From CAWJJM01 sp963843275 (lineage in GTDB: Bacteria > Acidobacteriota > Thermoanaerobaculia > Multivoradales > JBCCEF01), in the NCBI GenBank assembly GCA_963843275.1, contig CAWJJM010000004.1:496001-560000 (forward strand): a DNA stretch of 64,000 bases. The letters run 5' to 3'. A program made the translations under genes and the position numbers. Of this stretch, positions 52,192 through 63,051 are shown one piece after another (position 1 is the stretch's first letter; each line of letters starts with the position of its first letter). A model generated the notes under the pieces. The model saw nothing but the letters and a program-made list of their open reading frames with translations, searched no databases and was not told where the DNA came from.

Positions 52192-52197
52192 TAGTGT
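52192..52197 (+). promoter_or_regulatory. -10 box TAGTGT of sulfatase-fold lipoprotein gene
   Basis: TAGTGT ends seven bases before ATG 52205 and no Shine-Dalgarno lies between. Its -35 region is weak. Confidence 0.35.
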
Positions 52198-52204
52198 CGC
52201 GCCG

Positions 52205-54475
52205 ATGAACCGGCCCCGTCCTCTCCGCGCCGCCGGCGCCCTCGCGCTCGTGGCGCTGGCCGGCTGCGCCCGCCCGGCGCGCGACCTCCGCCCCGTCCTC
52301 GATCTCGCCGCCGAGCTGCCGGGGGCCGCGGTGGAGCGCGAGGTGCGGGAGATCGATTTCGGCAGCCCGGCCGCGGCGCCGCACCTGCTCGACGGCTGGT
52401 CCTGGCGCGAGCGGGAAGCGGGAACTCCGGCCACCACCTGGGTGTGGGGCGTCGGCAGCGCCTCGCGGCTGCGCCTCTTCCTGGTCGAGCCGCGCGATCT
52501 CCGGCTGGAGCTGCGCGGCCGGGCCGCCCGGCTGCCCGACGGCCCGCAGGTGGTCACCGTCCGCGCCGGCGGCCGGGAGGTGGGCCGGGTGTCGTTCGAA
52601 GCCGACGGCTGGAGCGAGCGGCGTCTCGCGGTGCCCGCCGCGCGCCTGCGGGCGGGCTGGAACACCTTCGAGCTGGGCTACCGGCGCGCCCTGGCGCCGC
52701 GTCGCGGCGGCCGCTCGCGCGACCGCCGCGAGCTGGCGATGGCCTGGGACCGGCTGCGGCTCGGGCCGGCGGTGGCGGCCGGACCCGGACCGGCGGCGCT
52801 GCCGGCGCGGACCCGGGGCGGGCGCCCCGCCGCCGCCGTCCTGCGGCTGCCGCCCGGCTCGGCGGTGGCCTACGCCCGACCGATCCCGACCGGCGCGGCC
52901 TTCGCGCTGGCCGGCCTGCGCGGCGCCGGGCGCCTGGCCGTCGACTTCCAGTGGGAGGGCGGCGCGGCCGTCGAGATCGCCCGCCTCGAGGAGGACCGCG
53001 GCGGCAGCCTCGTCGCCCTGCCCGCGGTCCCGGGCGGACGGCGGGCGGCCCTCGGCCGCCTCACGCTGCGCGCCCTGCCGCGGCGTTGGGACCGCGCCCC
53101 CGCCGGATCCGCGCTCGAGCTGTCGGCGCCGCGCATCCTGGCGCCGCCGGCCGCGACCCCGCCGCCGGAGCCCGCGGCCACGGCGCCACGACGGGAGGCC
53201 CCGGCGCCGCGGCCCAACGTCCTCGTCTACCTGGTCGACACCCTGCGCGCCGACCGGGTCGGCGTCTACGGCTCCGACCGTGGGCTGACCCCCGAGGTCG
53301 ACCGCTTCGCCCGCGGTGCGGTGGTGTTCGGCAACGCGGTGACCCAGGCGCCGTGGACCCGCCCCGCGGTGGCCAGCGTGCTGACCGGCCTGCCGCCCCT
53401 GCGCCACGGCGTCACCACCCTGGAGTCGCGGTTGGCCGACGCCGCCGTCACCCTGCCGGAGATCCTCCGTGACCTGCCGGGCGGCGGCTACCGGACCGCC
53501 GCCTGGAGCACCAACTGGCACGTCATCCGGCAGACCGGCCTCGCCCAGGGCTTCGACGACTTCTTCTTCTTCCCCGAGGGACCGCCGGCGGACGTGGTCG
53601 GCGCCAGCGTCGTCGCCTGGCTCGACCGCTGGCTCGCCGCCGGCGCGGAGGGTGACCGCCGCCCGTTCTTCCTCTACGTCCACGTCCTCGACCCGCACGC
53701 CCCCTACCTGCCCCCGGACGACCTGCGGCGGCGCTTCGCCGCGGGCGTGGCGCACCCGGAGGCCGGCAGCCGCGAGTTCATCCGCCGCGTCTACGCGGCG
53801 CAGGGCGCCGAGCGCGCGCGGCTCGCCGCCGACCTGCCGCCGCTCTACGACGCCGAGGTGGCCCACGCCGACCGCTGCTTCGGCGAGCTGCTCGCGGCGC
53901 TCGCCGCGCGCGGGCTGCGCGACGACACGCTGGTCGTCTTCCTCTCCGACCACGGCGAGGAGTTCGACGAGCACGGCGATCTCGGGCACGGCAACAACCT
54001 CCACGCGGAGAGCCTGCGCATCCCGCTGGTGATCGACCGCCCGGGCGACGCGCCCGGGCGCGACGACGGCCTCGCCCTGCCGATGGACGTGCCGGCCACC
54101 GTCCTCGCAGCGCTCGGCGTCGCCCACGAGGGCATGGCGGGGGTGGACCTCTTCGCCGGCGCCGGCCGCGCCGGGCGCGCCGGCTTCGCCCACCTCGACT
54201 ACGACGGCCGGGTGGCCGCCAGCGTGGTGCAGGCGGGCTGGAAGCTGATCGTGCCCTGGAGCGCCGCCGCGGGCCGCTTCCCGGCGCTCTACGACCTGCG
54301 GCACGACCCCGGCGAGCGGCACGACCTCGCCGCCGCCGACCCGGTCCGCGCCGCCTGGCTGCGGGGGCTCGTGCGCCGCCACCGGCGAGCGGCCGCGGCC
54401 GCCGGCGACCGCGGCGAGCGGCTGCGGATGGACCCCGAGCTGCGCCGCGGGCTCGAGGCGCTCGGCTACCTGTGA
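52205..54475 (+). CDS. Sulfatase-fold (alkaline-phosphatase superfamily) lipoprotein
   Basis: The protein has 756 residues. The lipobox ALAGC (Cys21) gives a lipoprotein. Residues 30-320 are strand-rich and unassigned. The C-terminal half is the sulfatase fold: NVLVYLVDTLRADRVGVYGS (metal Asp), YVHVLDPHAPYLPP, VVFLSDHGEEFDEHG (metal Asp-His) and a LYDLRHDPGERHDL tail. At the nucleophile position it reads APWTRPAVASVLTG, with Thr and no CxPxR, so formylglycine is not expected. Phosphotransfer or phosphodiesterase activity on envelope polymers is likelier than sulfate-ester hydrolysis. It overlaps the next gene by 4 bp. Confidence 0.85.
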   Translation: MNRPRPLRAAGALALVALAGCARPARDLRPVLDLAAELPGAAVEREVREIDFGSPAAAPHLLDGWSWREREAGTPATTWVWGVGSASRLRLFLVEPRDLRLELRGRAARLPDGPQVVTVRAGGREVGRVSFEADGWSERRLAVPAARLRAGWNTFELGYRRALAPRRGGRSRDRRELAMAWDRLRLGPAVAAGPGPAALPARTRGGRPAAAVLRLPPGSAVAYARPIPTGAAFALAGLRGAGRLAVDFQWEGGAAVEIARLEEDRGGSLVALPAVPGGRRAALGRLTLRALPRRWDRAPAGSALELSAPRILAPPAATPPPEPAATAPRREAPAPRPNVLVYLVDTLRADRVGVYGSDRGLTPEVDRFARGAVVFGNAVTQAPWTRPAVASVLTGLPPLRHGVTTLESRLADAAVTLPEILRDLPGGGYRTAAWSTNWHVIRQTGLAQGFDDFFFFPEGPPADVVGASVVAWLDRWLAAGAEGDRRPFFLYVHVLDPHAPYLPPDDLRRRFAAGVAHPEAGSREFIRRVYAAQGAERARLAADLPPLYDAEVAHADRCFGELLAALAARGLRDDTLVVFLSDHGEEFDEHGDLGHGNNLHAESLRIPLVIDRPGDAPGRDDGLALPMDVPATVLAALGVAHEGMAGVDLFAGAGRAGRAGFAHLDYDGRVAASVVQAGWKLIVPWSAAAGRFPALYDLRHDPGERHDLAAADPVRAAWLRGLVRRHRRAAAAAGDRGERLRMDPELRRGLEALGYL

Positions 54476-56034
54476 CGGCGCCGGCCGCCGTCCGCCGCAC
54501 CGCCCCGCGCCGGCGCCTGCCGGCCTGGCTCGGCCCCGTTCTCCTGGTGGCCGCGGTGTGGGGAGGAGCGCGCGCCGTCTGGTGGCTGGGCTACGCCAAC
54601 GGCGACGACCTCGTCTACGCGGCCTACGCCTGGTCCTTCGACCGCCTGCCCGCGGACCACCGCGAGTTCCGGGTGCTGCCCGAGTTGGCGATCCGCGCCG
54701 CCCAGGCGGCCCTCGGCCCGACCGAGCTCGCCGCCGCGCTCCCCAGCCTGCTCGCCTCGGCGACGCTGCTCGCGGCGGTCGCCTGGCTGCTCGGCTGGCC
54801 GCGCCGCCACGACGCGGTCACCACCGCTGCGCTGGTGGTCGCCGCCACCGTCCCCCTCGAGGTGGTGATGGCCAGCTACCCGGGAGCGACGCCGGTCGCC
54901 GCCGGCCTGGCGGCGCTCGGCACCGCGGGCGCCCTGCGCGGCGGCCGGCGCGGCCGCATCGCCGGGGCGGCCCTGTTGGGCCTCGCCTTCGCCTGCCACG
55001 AGATCACCGTCTTCTGGATCGCCGCGTTGGTCGTCGCCCTGCTGCTCACCGACCGCCCGCGGCTGCGCGCCCTCGCCGTGCCGCTGGCGGTGGCGGTGGT
55101 CCTGCCGGTCGCCGTCGAGGCCACGGTCTACGGCGCCCTCGCCGGCCGGCCGCTGCTGCGCTGGGCCGCCGCGGCCCGCGAGACCGCGCGCACCGATCCG
55201 CTCGCGGAGTTCGGCGGCAGCTGGGTCCGCTTCCTCCTCTGGCCGCTGCGTCTGCTGGTGGTCTCCAAGCAGCTCGGTCTCGACCTGCTCGCGGTCGGCG
55301 CGCTCGGCGCCGCCGCCTGGCGCCGGCTCGCCGTCCACCAGCGGGCCCTGCTGTTGACCCTGGCCGCCGACTGGCTCTGGCTCGGCTACGGCACCCAGGT
55401 GCCGTGGGCCTACCGGCCGCGCAGCCACACCTTCCACTACTTCATCGTCTTCGCCCTGCCGATCGGTGCCCTGCTGGTGCCGGCCGCGCACCGCCTGCTC
55501 GGCCGACGGCGGGCCCTGGCGGTGGCCGCGCTGGCGGTGGCCACCCACCTCGCCTGCCTCGCCGCGGGAGGCCGCTGGGGGCGCAACGTGGAGGTCTCCC
55601 AGGCGCTCCTGGGCTACGCCGCCGCGCACCCCGGCGAGCGCTTCGTGACCGACGCCGCGACCTGGGACGAGATGACCGCCCTCGGCGGCTTCCGGCCGCC
55701 GCCCAACGTGGTCCCGGTGCCCGCACCCGCCGTCCTCGCCGGGCTGCTCGTCGACCGCGGCCGGCCCGCCGCCGCGTGGTGGCGCCCGCCGGCGCTGCGG
55801 ATCGACGCCCTGCTGGTCAACCACGAGCGCCGCGAACGGCCGCCCGACCCGGCCTTCGTCGCCTTCGCCGCGCGGGTGCGCCGCGGCCCGACCCTGTGGC
55901 GCCGCCCGCCGCGTCTCAAGCCCGCGCTGGCGCCGCTGGTGCCCCTGTTGGGCCGCCACGAGGTGATGCTCCTCGACGCCGGCGGCGAGGTCGTGGCTCT
56001 GCCGGACCGCCCGCGGTTGGCCGCCCCGCGCTAG
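54472..56034 (+). CDS. Polytopic membrane protein, GT39/DUF2029-like
   Basis: The protein has 520 residues from GTG 54472 (GTGA overlap). About ten hydrophobic helices cover residues 20-370. After the first helix comes GYANGDDLVYAAYAWSF, whose Asp pair resembles the catalytic acidic motif of GT-C glycosyltransferases of the PMT/ArnT type. A soluble C-terminal region of about 130 residues lies after the last helix. Coupling to the sulfatase-fold gene suggests joint action on an envelope glycan or lipid. The GT-C assignment is an inference. Confidence 0.6.
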   Translation: MTAPAAVRRTAPRRRLPAWLGPVLLVAAVWGGARAVWWLGYANGDDLVYAAYAWSFDRLPADHREFRVLPELAIRAAQAALGPTELAAALPSLLASATLLAAVAWLLGWPRRHDAVTTAALVVAATVPLEVVMASYPGATPVAAGLAALGTAGALRGGRRGRIAGAALLGLAFACHEITVFWIAALVVALLLTDRPRLRALAVPLAVAVVLPVAVEATVYGALAGRPLLRWAAAARETARTDPLAEFGGSWVRFLLWPLRLLVVSKQLGLDLLAVGALGAAAWRRLAVHQRALLLTLAADWLWLGYGTQVPWAYRPRSHTFHYFIVFALPIGALLVPAAHRLLGRRRALAVAALAVATHLACLAAGGRWGRNVEVSQALLGYAAAHPGERFVTDAATWDEMTALGGFRPPPNVVPVPAPAVLAGLLVDRGRPAAAWWRPPALRIDALLVNHERRERPPDPAFVAFAARVRRGPTLWRRPPRLKPALAPLVPLLGRHEVMLLDAGGEVVALPDRPRLAAPR

Positions 56035-56072
56035 GATCCGACCGCTCGACCGCGAAGAGAAGGGAGGATCCG

Positions 56073-56720
56073 GTGCACGGCGAGCAGGAGACCTCGCGGC
56101 TGCCGCGCAGCGTGTGGGCGGTCGCCCACCTCGGCTTCCTCGTCGCCGCGGCGGCGTTGCTGCTCCGTCCGGCGGCAGGGGTCCCGCCGGCGCGGGCCGC
56201 GCTGCTCATCGCCTTCGGCGGAGTGATGTGGCTGCGCATGGCGGTGACCGCCTTCGTGTTCCTGCGCCGCCGCTTCGGCTGGAGCGAGATGGCGGGCACG
56301 GCGGCGGCGACCTTCCTCTACCAGGTGGGCTTCGCCTGGCTGGCCGCCCGCCGCGCGGCGCCGCTGGACGGCTGGGACGCTCTGGCGGTGGCGCTGTTCG
56401 CCCTCGGCAGCGCCATGAACTCCGGCGCCGAGTGGCAGCGCCGGCGCTTCAAGGCGCGGCCGGAGAACCGCGGCCGGCTCTACACCGGCGGGTTGTGGCG
56501 CCGGGTCCGCCACGTCAACTACCTGGGGGACGTGGTGTGGGTCAGTGGCTGGGCTCTGGCCACCCACCATCCCTGGGCGATGCTGGTCCCGCCCCTCCTG
56601 CTGGCGATGTTCGCGTTCGCCATGGTGCCCGACCTCGAGCGGTATCTGGAGCGGCGCTACGGAGCCGACTTCCGCGCCTGGCGGCAGCGTTCCTGGGCAT
56701 TGGTGCCGGGCCTGTGGTGA
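56073..56720 (+). CDS. DUF1295/ICMT-like membrane protein
   Basis: The protein has 215 residues from GTG 56073, with GAAGGGAGG about six bases upstream. Five helices end in the hallmark of the isoprenylcysteine methyltransferase/steroid 5-alpha-reductase-like (DUF1295) fold: GRLYTGGLWRRVRHVNYLGDVVWV, then PDLERYLERRYGADFRAWRQR. Homologues reduce or methylate lipid substrates; no substrate is evident here. Confidence 0.85.
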   Translation: MHGEQETSRLPRSVWAVAHLGFLVAAAALLLRPAAGVPPARAALLIAFGGVMWLRMAVTAFVFLRRRFGWSEMAGTAAATFLYQVGFAWLAARRAAPLDGWDALAVALFALGSAMNSGAEWQRRRFKARPENRGRLYTGGLWRRVRHVNYLGDVVWVSGWALATHHPWAMLVPPLLLAMFAFAMVPDLERYLERRYGADFRAWRQRSWALVPGLW

Positions 56721-56781
56721 CCTCCGCCGCAGCCCGCTCCCGGCGTGGCGCCCGCCGCGACCGGGCGCTCGGCCGGGCCGG

Positions 56782-59118
56782 CTAGAGCCCGATCCGCTCG
56801 AGCAGGGTGCCGAACCGGGGGTCGGAGCGCAGGCTGTCGAAGGCGGGCTCGACGCCGAGCGACACGAGCCAGTCGAAGCGCTCCTCGCAGGCCCGGTCGA
56901 GGTCGGCGAAGGCGGCGTCGGTCTCCCCCAGCCCGGCGTGCAGCAGCGCCGTCCAGTAGGCCGGCACGTGGCGCCGCTCGCGCAGGGCGTCGACGGCGGC
57001 GAGCTGACCCCGGGCCTCCGCGGCGCGCCCTGCCACCGCCTGGGCGTGGCCGAGGGAGGCGAGCGACTCCGGGTCGTCGCCGAGCAGCGCCACCGCCGCC
57101 CGGAAGGCGGCGACGGCGTCGTCGACGCGCCCGGCGGCGAGGCAGGCGCGGCCCAGCCACTGGTGGGCGACCGCGAAGTCCGACGCCAGGTCGAGGGTCC
57201 TCTCGAGCTGCTCGATCGCCGGCTCCCAGCGGCGGGCGAAGTAGTGGACGGTGCCGAGGTTGGCGTTGATGATCAGCGACAGCGGATCGAGCTCGAGTGC
57301 CCGCCGCATCTCGGCGAGCGCCTCGTCGAAACGGCCGGTCTGACCGAGGATGAAGCCGAACCAGTGGTGGGCGCTGGGATAGCCGGGGTTGAGCTCCGCG
57401 GCGCGGCGGAACTCGCGCTCCGAGCCCTCCCAGTCCCACTCGTAGTAGGCGCGCCCGAGTCCCAGCGAGGCGTGCGCCTCGGCCAGCGTGGGGTCGAGCT
57501 CGAGGGCGCGGCGCGCCGCCGCGATCGCCCGCGGCATCACCTCGCGGGGCGGCGCCAGGCCGTAACGCTCGACCAGCGTGAGGGTGTCGGCCAGGCCGGT
57601 GTAGGCCAGGGCGTAGCGCGGGTCCTCGGCGCTGGCGCGGTCGAAGTGCTGGCGCGCCTTGGCGAAGCCGCCGGCCGTGCGCTTCTCGAGGAAGTAGCGC
57701 CCCTTGAGGTAGTGCTGGTAGGCGGTGGTCTTGTCGGTGTGGCGGCGGTTCAGGCGGCGTTGTTGCTCCCCCGTCAGGCGGCCGCGCAGGCTGCCGAAGA
57801 TCCGCCGGGCGATGTCCTCCTGCACGGTGAACAGGTCGGCGAGCTCCTGGTTGTAGTGCTCCCCCCAGAGCTGGGCGTCGGCGCGGACGTCGACCAGCTC
57901 GACGCCGATCTGCAGCCGCTCGCCGAGGGCGAGAACCCGGCCGGTGACCACCGCGCGCACCCCCAGCTCGTCGGCGATCGCGCGCGGATCGTCACGCCCC
58001 TTGTAGCGGAAGACGGTGCTGCGCGGGACGACGCGGAGCTCGGCGAGCTGGGCGAGGTTGTTGATGATGCTCTCGGTGATGCCGTCGCTGAGGTACTCGG
58101 TGGCCGGGTCGGCGGTCGCGTTGACCAGGGGGAGGACGGCCAGCGAGTCGATGCCCCCCTCGCCGCGGCCCTCCGCCGTCCGGCGCCGGCGCTCGGTGCG
58201 GCGGTCCGGGGGGGCGGGACGCGCGGTCGCCCCGGTGCCGGCCGACCTCCCCGCGCTCTCCAGGGCGGCCTCGCGGGCCAGGCCGCGCAGGTCGGCGAGG
58301 AGACCCTTGAGGGTCTGGTAGCGCTCGTCGCGGTCCTTGCGCAGCGCCTTGCCGACGATCCAGGCGAGCTGCTCCGGGAGCTCCCCGGCACGCCCCGCGA
58401 GCGCCGGCGGCTCGCGGGTGAGGATGGCCGACAGCGTCTCCGCCGTGCTGCGCGCCGCGAAGGGGTGGCGGCCGCTCGCCATCTCGTAGAGCACCACCCC
58501 GAAGCTGAAGATGTCGCTGCGCTCGTCGAGCGCCTCGCCGCGGGCCTGCTCCGGGGACATGTAGGCGACGGTCCCCAGCAGCGCCCCCGGCCGGCTCAGC
58601 AGGCTCAGCGTCTCCGCCTCGCCGTCCGCCGCCGACGCCGCCGACGCCGCCGGCACCACCTTGGCGAGCCCGAAGTCGAGGACTTTCGCCTGGCCGCGCG
58701 GGGTGATCAGGATGTTCTGCGGCTTGACGTCCCGGTGGACGATCTGGTGGGCGTGCGCCTCCGCCAGCGCGTCGGCCACCTGGACGCCCAGGGAGAGGAC
58801 CTCGGGCAGCTCCAGGGCGGCGCGCCGCAGGCGGTCGGCCAGCGTCTCGCCCTCCAGGTAGGGCATGACGATGAAGTCGCGGTCGCCGTCGCTGCCGACC
58901 TCGTAGATGGCGCAGATGTTGGGGTGGTCGAGGCAGGCCGCCGCCCGCGCCTCGCGCAGGAAGCGTCGGCGCGCCGCCGCGTCGGAGGCCCAGCGCTCCG
59001 CCAGCAGCTTGACCGCCACCTTGCGCCCCAGTCGGGTGTCCTCGGCGAGGAGCACCTCGCCCATGCCTCCGGCACCGAGCCGGGAGAGCACCCGGTAGTG
59101 CGACAGCGTCTCGGGCAT
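56782..59118 (-). CDS. Ser/Thr protein kinase with TolB-like and TPR domains
   Basis: The protein has 778 residues. The kinase domain (about 8-275) has GAGGMGEVLLAE, VAVKLL, HRDVKPQNIL and DFGLAKVV. A basic/Ser-rich linker follows. A TolB-like N-terminal domain of the type seen in adenylate-cyclase/kinase fusions comes next: SLAVLPLVNAT, YLSDGITESIINNLAQL, VVTGRVL and LWGEHYNQ. At least six TPRs follow (AYTGLADTLTLVERYG, AHHWFGFILGQTGRFDEAL). No transmembrane helix is visible, unlike most relatives, so it is cytoplasmic. This gene shows no indels. A TAGACT box lies ten bases before the ATG. Confidence 0.93.
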   Translation of the reverse strand: MPETLSHYRVLSRLGAGGMGEVLLAEDTRLGRKVAVKLLAERWASDAAARRRFLREARAAACLDHPNICAIYEVGSDGDRDFIVMPYLEGETLADRLRRAALELPEVLSLGVQVADALAEAHAHQIVHRDVKPQNILITPRGQAKVLDFGLAKVVPAASAASAADGEAETLSLLSRPGALLGTVAYMSPEQARGEALDERSDIFSFGVVLYEMASGRHPFAARSTAETLSAILTREPPALAGRAGELPEQLAWIVGKALRKDRDERYQTLKGLLADLRGLAREAALESAGRSAGTGATARPAPPDRRTERRRRTAEGRGEGGIDSLAVLPLVNATADPATEYLSDGITESIINNLAQLAELRVVPRSTVFRYKGRDDPRAIADELGVRAVVTGRVLALGERLQIGVELVDVRADAQLWGEHYNQELADLFTVQEDIARRIFGSLRGRLTGEQQRRLNRRHTDKTTAYQHYLKGRYFLEKRTAGGFAKARQHFDRASAEDPRYALAYTGLADTLTLVERYGLAPPREVMPRAIAAARRALELDPTLAEAHASLGLGRAYYEWDWEGSEREFRRAAELNPGYPSAHHWFGFILGQTGRFDEALAEMRRALELDPLSLIINANLGTVHYFARRWEPAIEQLERTLDLASDFAVAHQWLGRACLAAGRVDDAVAAFRAAVALLGDDPESLASLGHAQAVAGRAAEARGQLAAVDALRERRHVPAYWTALLHAGLGETDAAFADLDRACEERFDWLVSLGVEPAFDSLRSDPRFGTLLERIGL

Positions 59119-59131
59119 TTTCGAGCCCAGT

Positions 59132-60559
59132 CTATCGATCCAGTCGGCGGCGGGCGGAGCGGGCGGCGTGATACCCGCACATGCCGTGCACGGCGCCGCC
59201 CGGCGGGGTCGACGCCGAGCACAGGAAGACGCCGGCGAGCGGGGTGGCGTAGGGGTCGAGCCGGGGCACCGGCCGGAAGAAGAACTGGCGCAGGTCCTGG
59301 ACCCCGCCGTTGATGTCGCCGCCCACCAGGTTGGCGTCGTGGGCCTCGAGCTGCCGGGTGTCGAAGGTGTGCCGCGCCAGGACCACCTCGCGGAATCCGG
59401 GAGCGAAACGTTCCACCTGGGCCTCCACCGCGGCCGCCCGGTCGGCGGTCGAGCCGTTGGGGACGTGGCAGTAGGCCCAGGCGGTGTGGCGGCCGGCCGG
59501 CGCCCGGGACGGATCGAAGAGCGAGGGCTGGGTGAGGAGGACGAAGGGCTCGTCGTCCGGAGCTCCGTTCCAGGCCGCCGCCGCCGAGGCGGCGATGGCC
59601 GCGCTGCCCGGTGCGAGGTGGACCGTGCCCGCGCGGCGGCACGCCGGCGCCGTCCAGGGGATCGGCTCGCGCAGCGCCCAGTCCACCTTGAAGACCCCGG
59701 GGCCGTACCGGAAGGCGGCGAGCTGGCGCCGGTAGCGGTCGGGCAGCCGCTCCCCGGCGACCGCCAGCACCTGCCGCGGGGTCAGGTCGAGCAGCACCGC
59801 CGGGGCCGCCGCGAAGGGCTCGAGCGAGCGCACCTCCGAGCCGGTGTGGATCGTGCCGCCGTGCCGGCGCAGCAGCGCGGCCAGGGCGTCGGCGATCGCC
59901 TGCGAGCCACCGCGCGGCAGCGGCCAGCCGGCGGCGTGCCCCGCCAGCGCCAGGACGATCCCGAAGGCCGCCGACGGTGCCTTCTCCATCGGCAGCAGGG
60001 TGTGCGCGGCGATCCCCAGGAAGAAGGCGCGCGCCCGCTCCGACCGGAACAGCCGCCGGCTCAGGCGGTCCGCCGAGCGCAGCCCGTAGAGGCCCAGCCG
60101 CGCCATCCGCAACGGGCGGCGCGGCAGGCGGAGCGGAGGCGCCAGGACGTCCTCGAAGAGCGGCTCCCCAGCGCGCAGGAACGGCGCCATCAGGCGGCGG
60201 TAGGCGGCGCCGTCGGCCGCCCCGAGACCGTCGGCCGTGGCGGCGAGCGAGCGCTCCAGCGTGACCGCCGTGCCGTCGTCGAACGGATGCGCCATCAGTA
60301 CCGGCGGCTGGATCCACTCCAGGCCGTGCTCGCCCAGCGGCAGGCGGCGGAAGAAGGGCGACGCGGCACCCATCGGGTGCACCGCCGAGCACACGTCGTG
60401 GCGGAAGCCCGGGAGGGTCAGCTCCTCGGTGCGGGTGCCGCCGCCGATCGCGTCGGCCGCCTCGTGGACCTCGACCGGGTGGCCCGCCCGGGCCAGCGCC
60501 AGCGCGGCCGCCAGCCCGTTGGGCCCGGCGCCGACGACCACGACCGGCCCGGCGCTCAC
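59132..60559 (-). CDS. FAD-dependent oxidoreductase, phytoene-desaturase-like
   Basis: The protein has 475 residues from GTG 60559. The N-terminal dinucleotide fold VVVVGAGPNGLAAALALARAGH with Glu in VEVHEA binds FAD, followed by GGGTRTEELTLPGFRHDV. The C-terminal FAD motif reads GVFLCSASTPPGGAVHGMCGYHAA. This matches the CrtI-like/PYROXD2 NAD(P)-FAD family, which acts on carotenoids or other lipids. No carotenoid gene lies nearby. Confidence 0.9.
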   Translation of the reverse strand: MSAGPVVVVGAGPNGLAAALALARAGHPVEVHEAADAIGGGTRTEELTLPGFRHDVCSAVHPMGAASPFFRRLPLGEHGLEWIQPPVLMAHPFDDGTAVTLERSLAATADGLGAADGAAYRRLMAPFLRAGEPLFEDVLAPPLRLPRRPLRMARLGLYGLRSADRLSRRLFRSERARAFFLGIAAHTLLPMEKAPSAAFGIVLALAGHAAGWPLPRGGSQAIADALAALLRRHGGTIHTGSEVRSLEPFAAAPAVLLDLTPRQVLAVAGERLPDRYRRQLAAFRYGPGVFKVDWALREPIPWTAPACRRAGTVHLAPGSAAIAASAAAAWNGAPDDEPFVLLTQPSLFDPSRAPAGRHTAWAYCHVPNGSTADRAAAVEAQVERFAPGFREVVLARHTFDTRQLEAHDANLVGGDINGGVQDLRQFFFRPVPRLDPYATPLAGVFLCSASTPPGGAVHGMCGYHAARSARRRLDR

Positions 60560-60698
60560 TCGGCGGCTCCCGTCGGCGCCCCGGGCGCGCGGGGCGGTGC
60601 GACCCGCCGGGGGCCGGCCCCCGGCCCGGGGCGCCGCGACGGCGCCGGCAGGGCGGCTGGCGTGCCGCGGCGCTGCACGACGACCGCCGCGGCCCGGC

Positions 60699-61436
60699 TC
60701 AGAAGCGGAAGCCCACGGTGAGCGCCACCACCGGGTAGAAGGTGGCATCGGCGAGCTCCGCCTCGAGGTCGCGCTCCTCGGCGGCGCGCAGCGCGTCGAA
60801 GGTGTCGCCCGCCAGCAGGTCGAGCGGCAGCGGCCCGTCGTAGTCGAGCGCCACCGCGGGCCTGCCGTGGTAGGCGGCGCCGAGGTCGAAGGAGACGTAG
60901 AGACCACGGCCGCCGGGCCCGCCGCCCCAGCCGATGCCCGCGTAGGGCGCCACGCGGTCCACCGTCGCCCGCGCCCGCACGCGGCCGAGCTCGAGGCCCT
61001 GCGGCACGGGGTAGCCGTGCTCGACGAGAATCTCGCGCAGCGGTGCCGTGGCGGTGAGCCGGTCGTCGTTGATCAGCGCCCCGGCGGAGAGCCGGAAGGC
61101 GCCGCCCCCGGGGTGGAGGTCGGCCACCGCCAGCAGCGCGGCGAGCTCGAGGTCGCCCTCGTAGTGGACGCGGCGCGAGTGGACCGAGGCGCCCACCGAG
61201 CCGGCGGTGGCGGCGGCGCGGAGGGCCAGCCGGCCGCCGAGGGCGATGGCGGCCTCCGCGCCCGCTCCGGTGGTGCCGACCCGCGCCCCCAGCGCCAGGT
61301 GGCCCGGCTGCGCCCCGGCCCCGGCGGCCACCAGGGTCAGGGCCAGGGCGGCGGCGGCCGTCCACCCGGCGCCGCGCGCCCCGCGGGCACCGCCCGCCCC
61401 CGCTCGTCGCCTCCACCGCGCTCGTCCGTTCCGCAC
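60699..61436 (-). CDS. Outer-membrane beta-barrel protein
   Basis: The protein has 245 residues from GTG 61436. An Arg/Gly-rich N-terminus leads to a signal peptide ending GAGAQ. The rest is amphipathic strands (LALGARVGTTGAGAEAAIAL, LYVSFDLGAAYHG) and ends in TVGFRF, a C-terminal Phe as recognised by the BAM machinery. No homologue is recognised. It is a small barrel of perhaps eight strands. Confidence 0.7.
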   Translation of the reverse strand: MRNGRARWRRRAGAGGARGARGAGWTAAAALALTLVAAGAGAQPGHLALGARVGTTGAGAEAAIALGGRLALRAAATAGSVGASVHSRRVHYEGDLELAALLAVADLHPGGGAFRLSAGALINDDRLTATAPLREILVEHGYPVPQGLELGRVRARATVDRVAPYAGIGWGGGPGGRGLYVSFDLGAAYHGRPAVALDYDGPLPLDLLAGDTFDALRAAEERDLEAELADATFYPVVALTVGFRF

Positions 61437-61655
61437 GACGCGAGCCTAGTACACCTGAGCGGACGGCCCGGCCCCGCCCCGGCCCGCGGGGGGCGCACCC
61501 ACCCGGCGAGGTGATGCACGTCCGCGGCTGCCGACGCTATCGTGGTTCGGCAAGCGTCTGTCGTTGGCGGTCGGCCATCTCGTCCACCGCCACCGCCCTC
61601 CCGGCCGACCGCCGTGGCGCCGGGGGCTGGTGGCCAGGGCGAGAGGTTCATACCC

Positions 61656-62964
<1,309 letters not shown>

Positions 62965-63051
62965 CGCTGACGGCGACGTCACCGCTCGGGTGTCACGGGC
63001 CGGCGGCCGGTGGGTCGCCGGCCCGTTCCGTCTCCGCCGGGGGCCGCCGCG

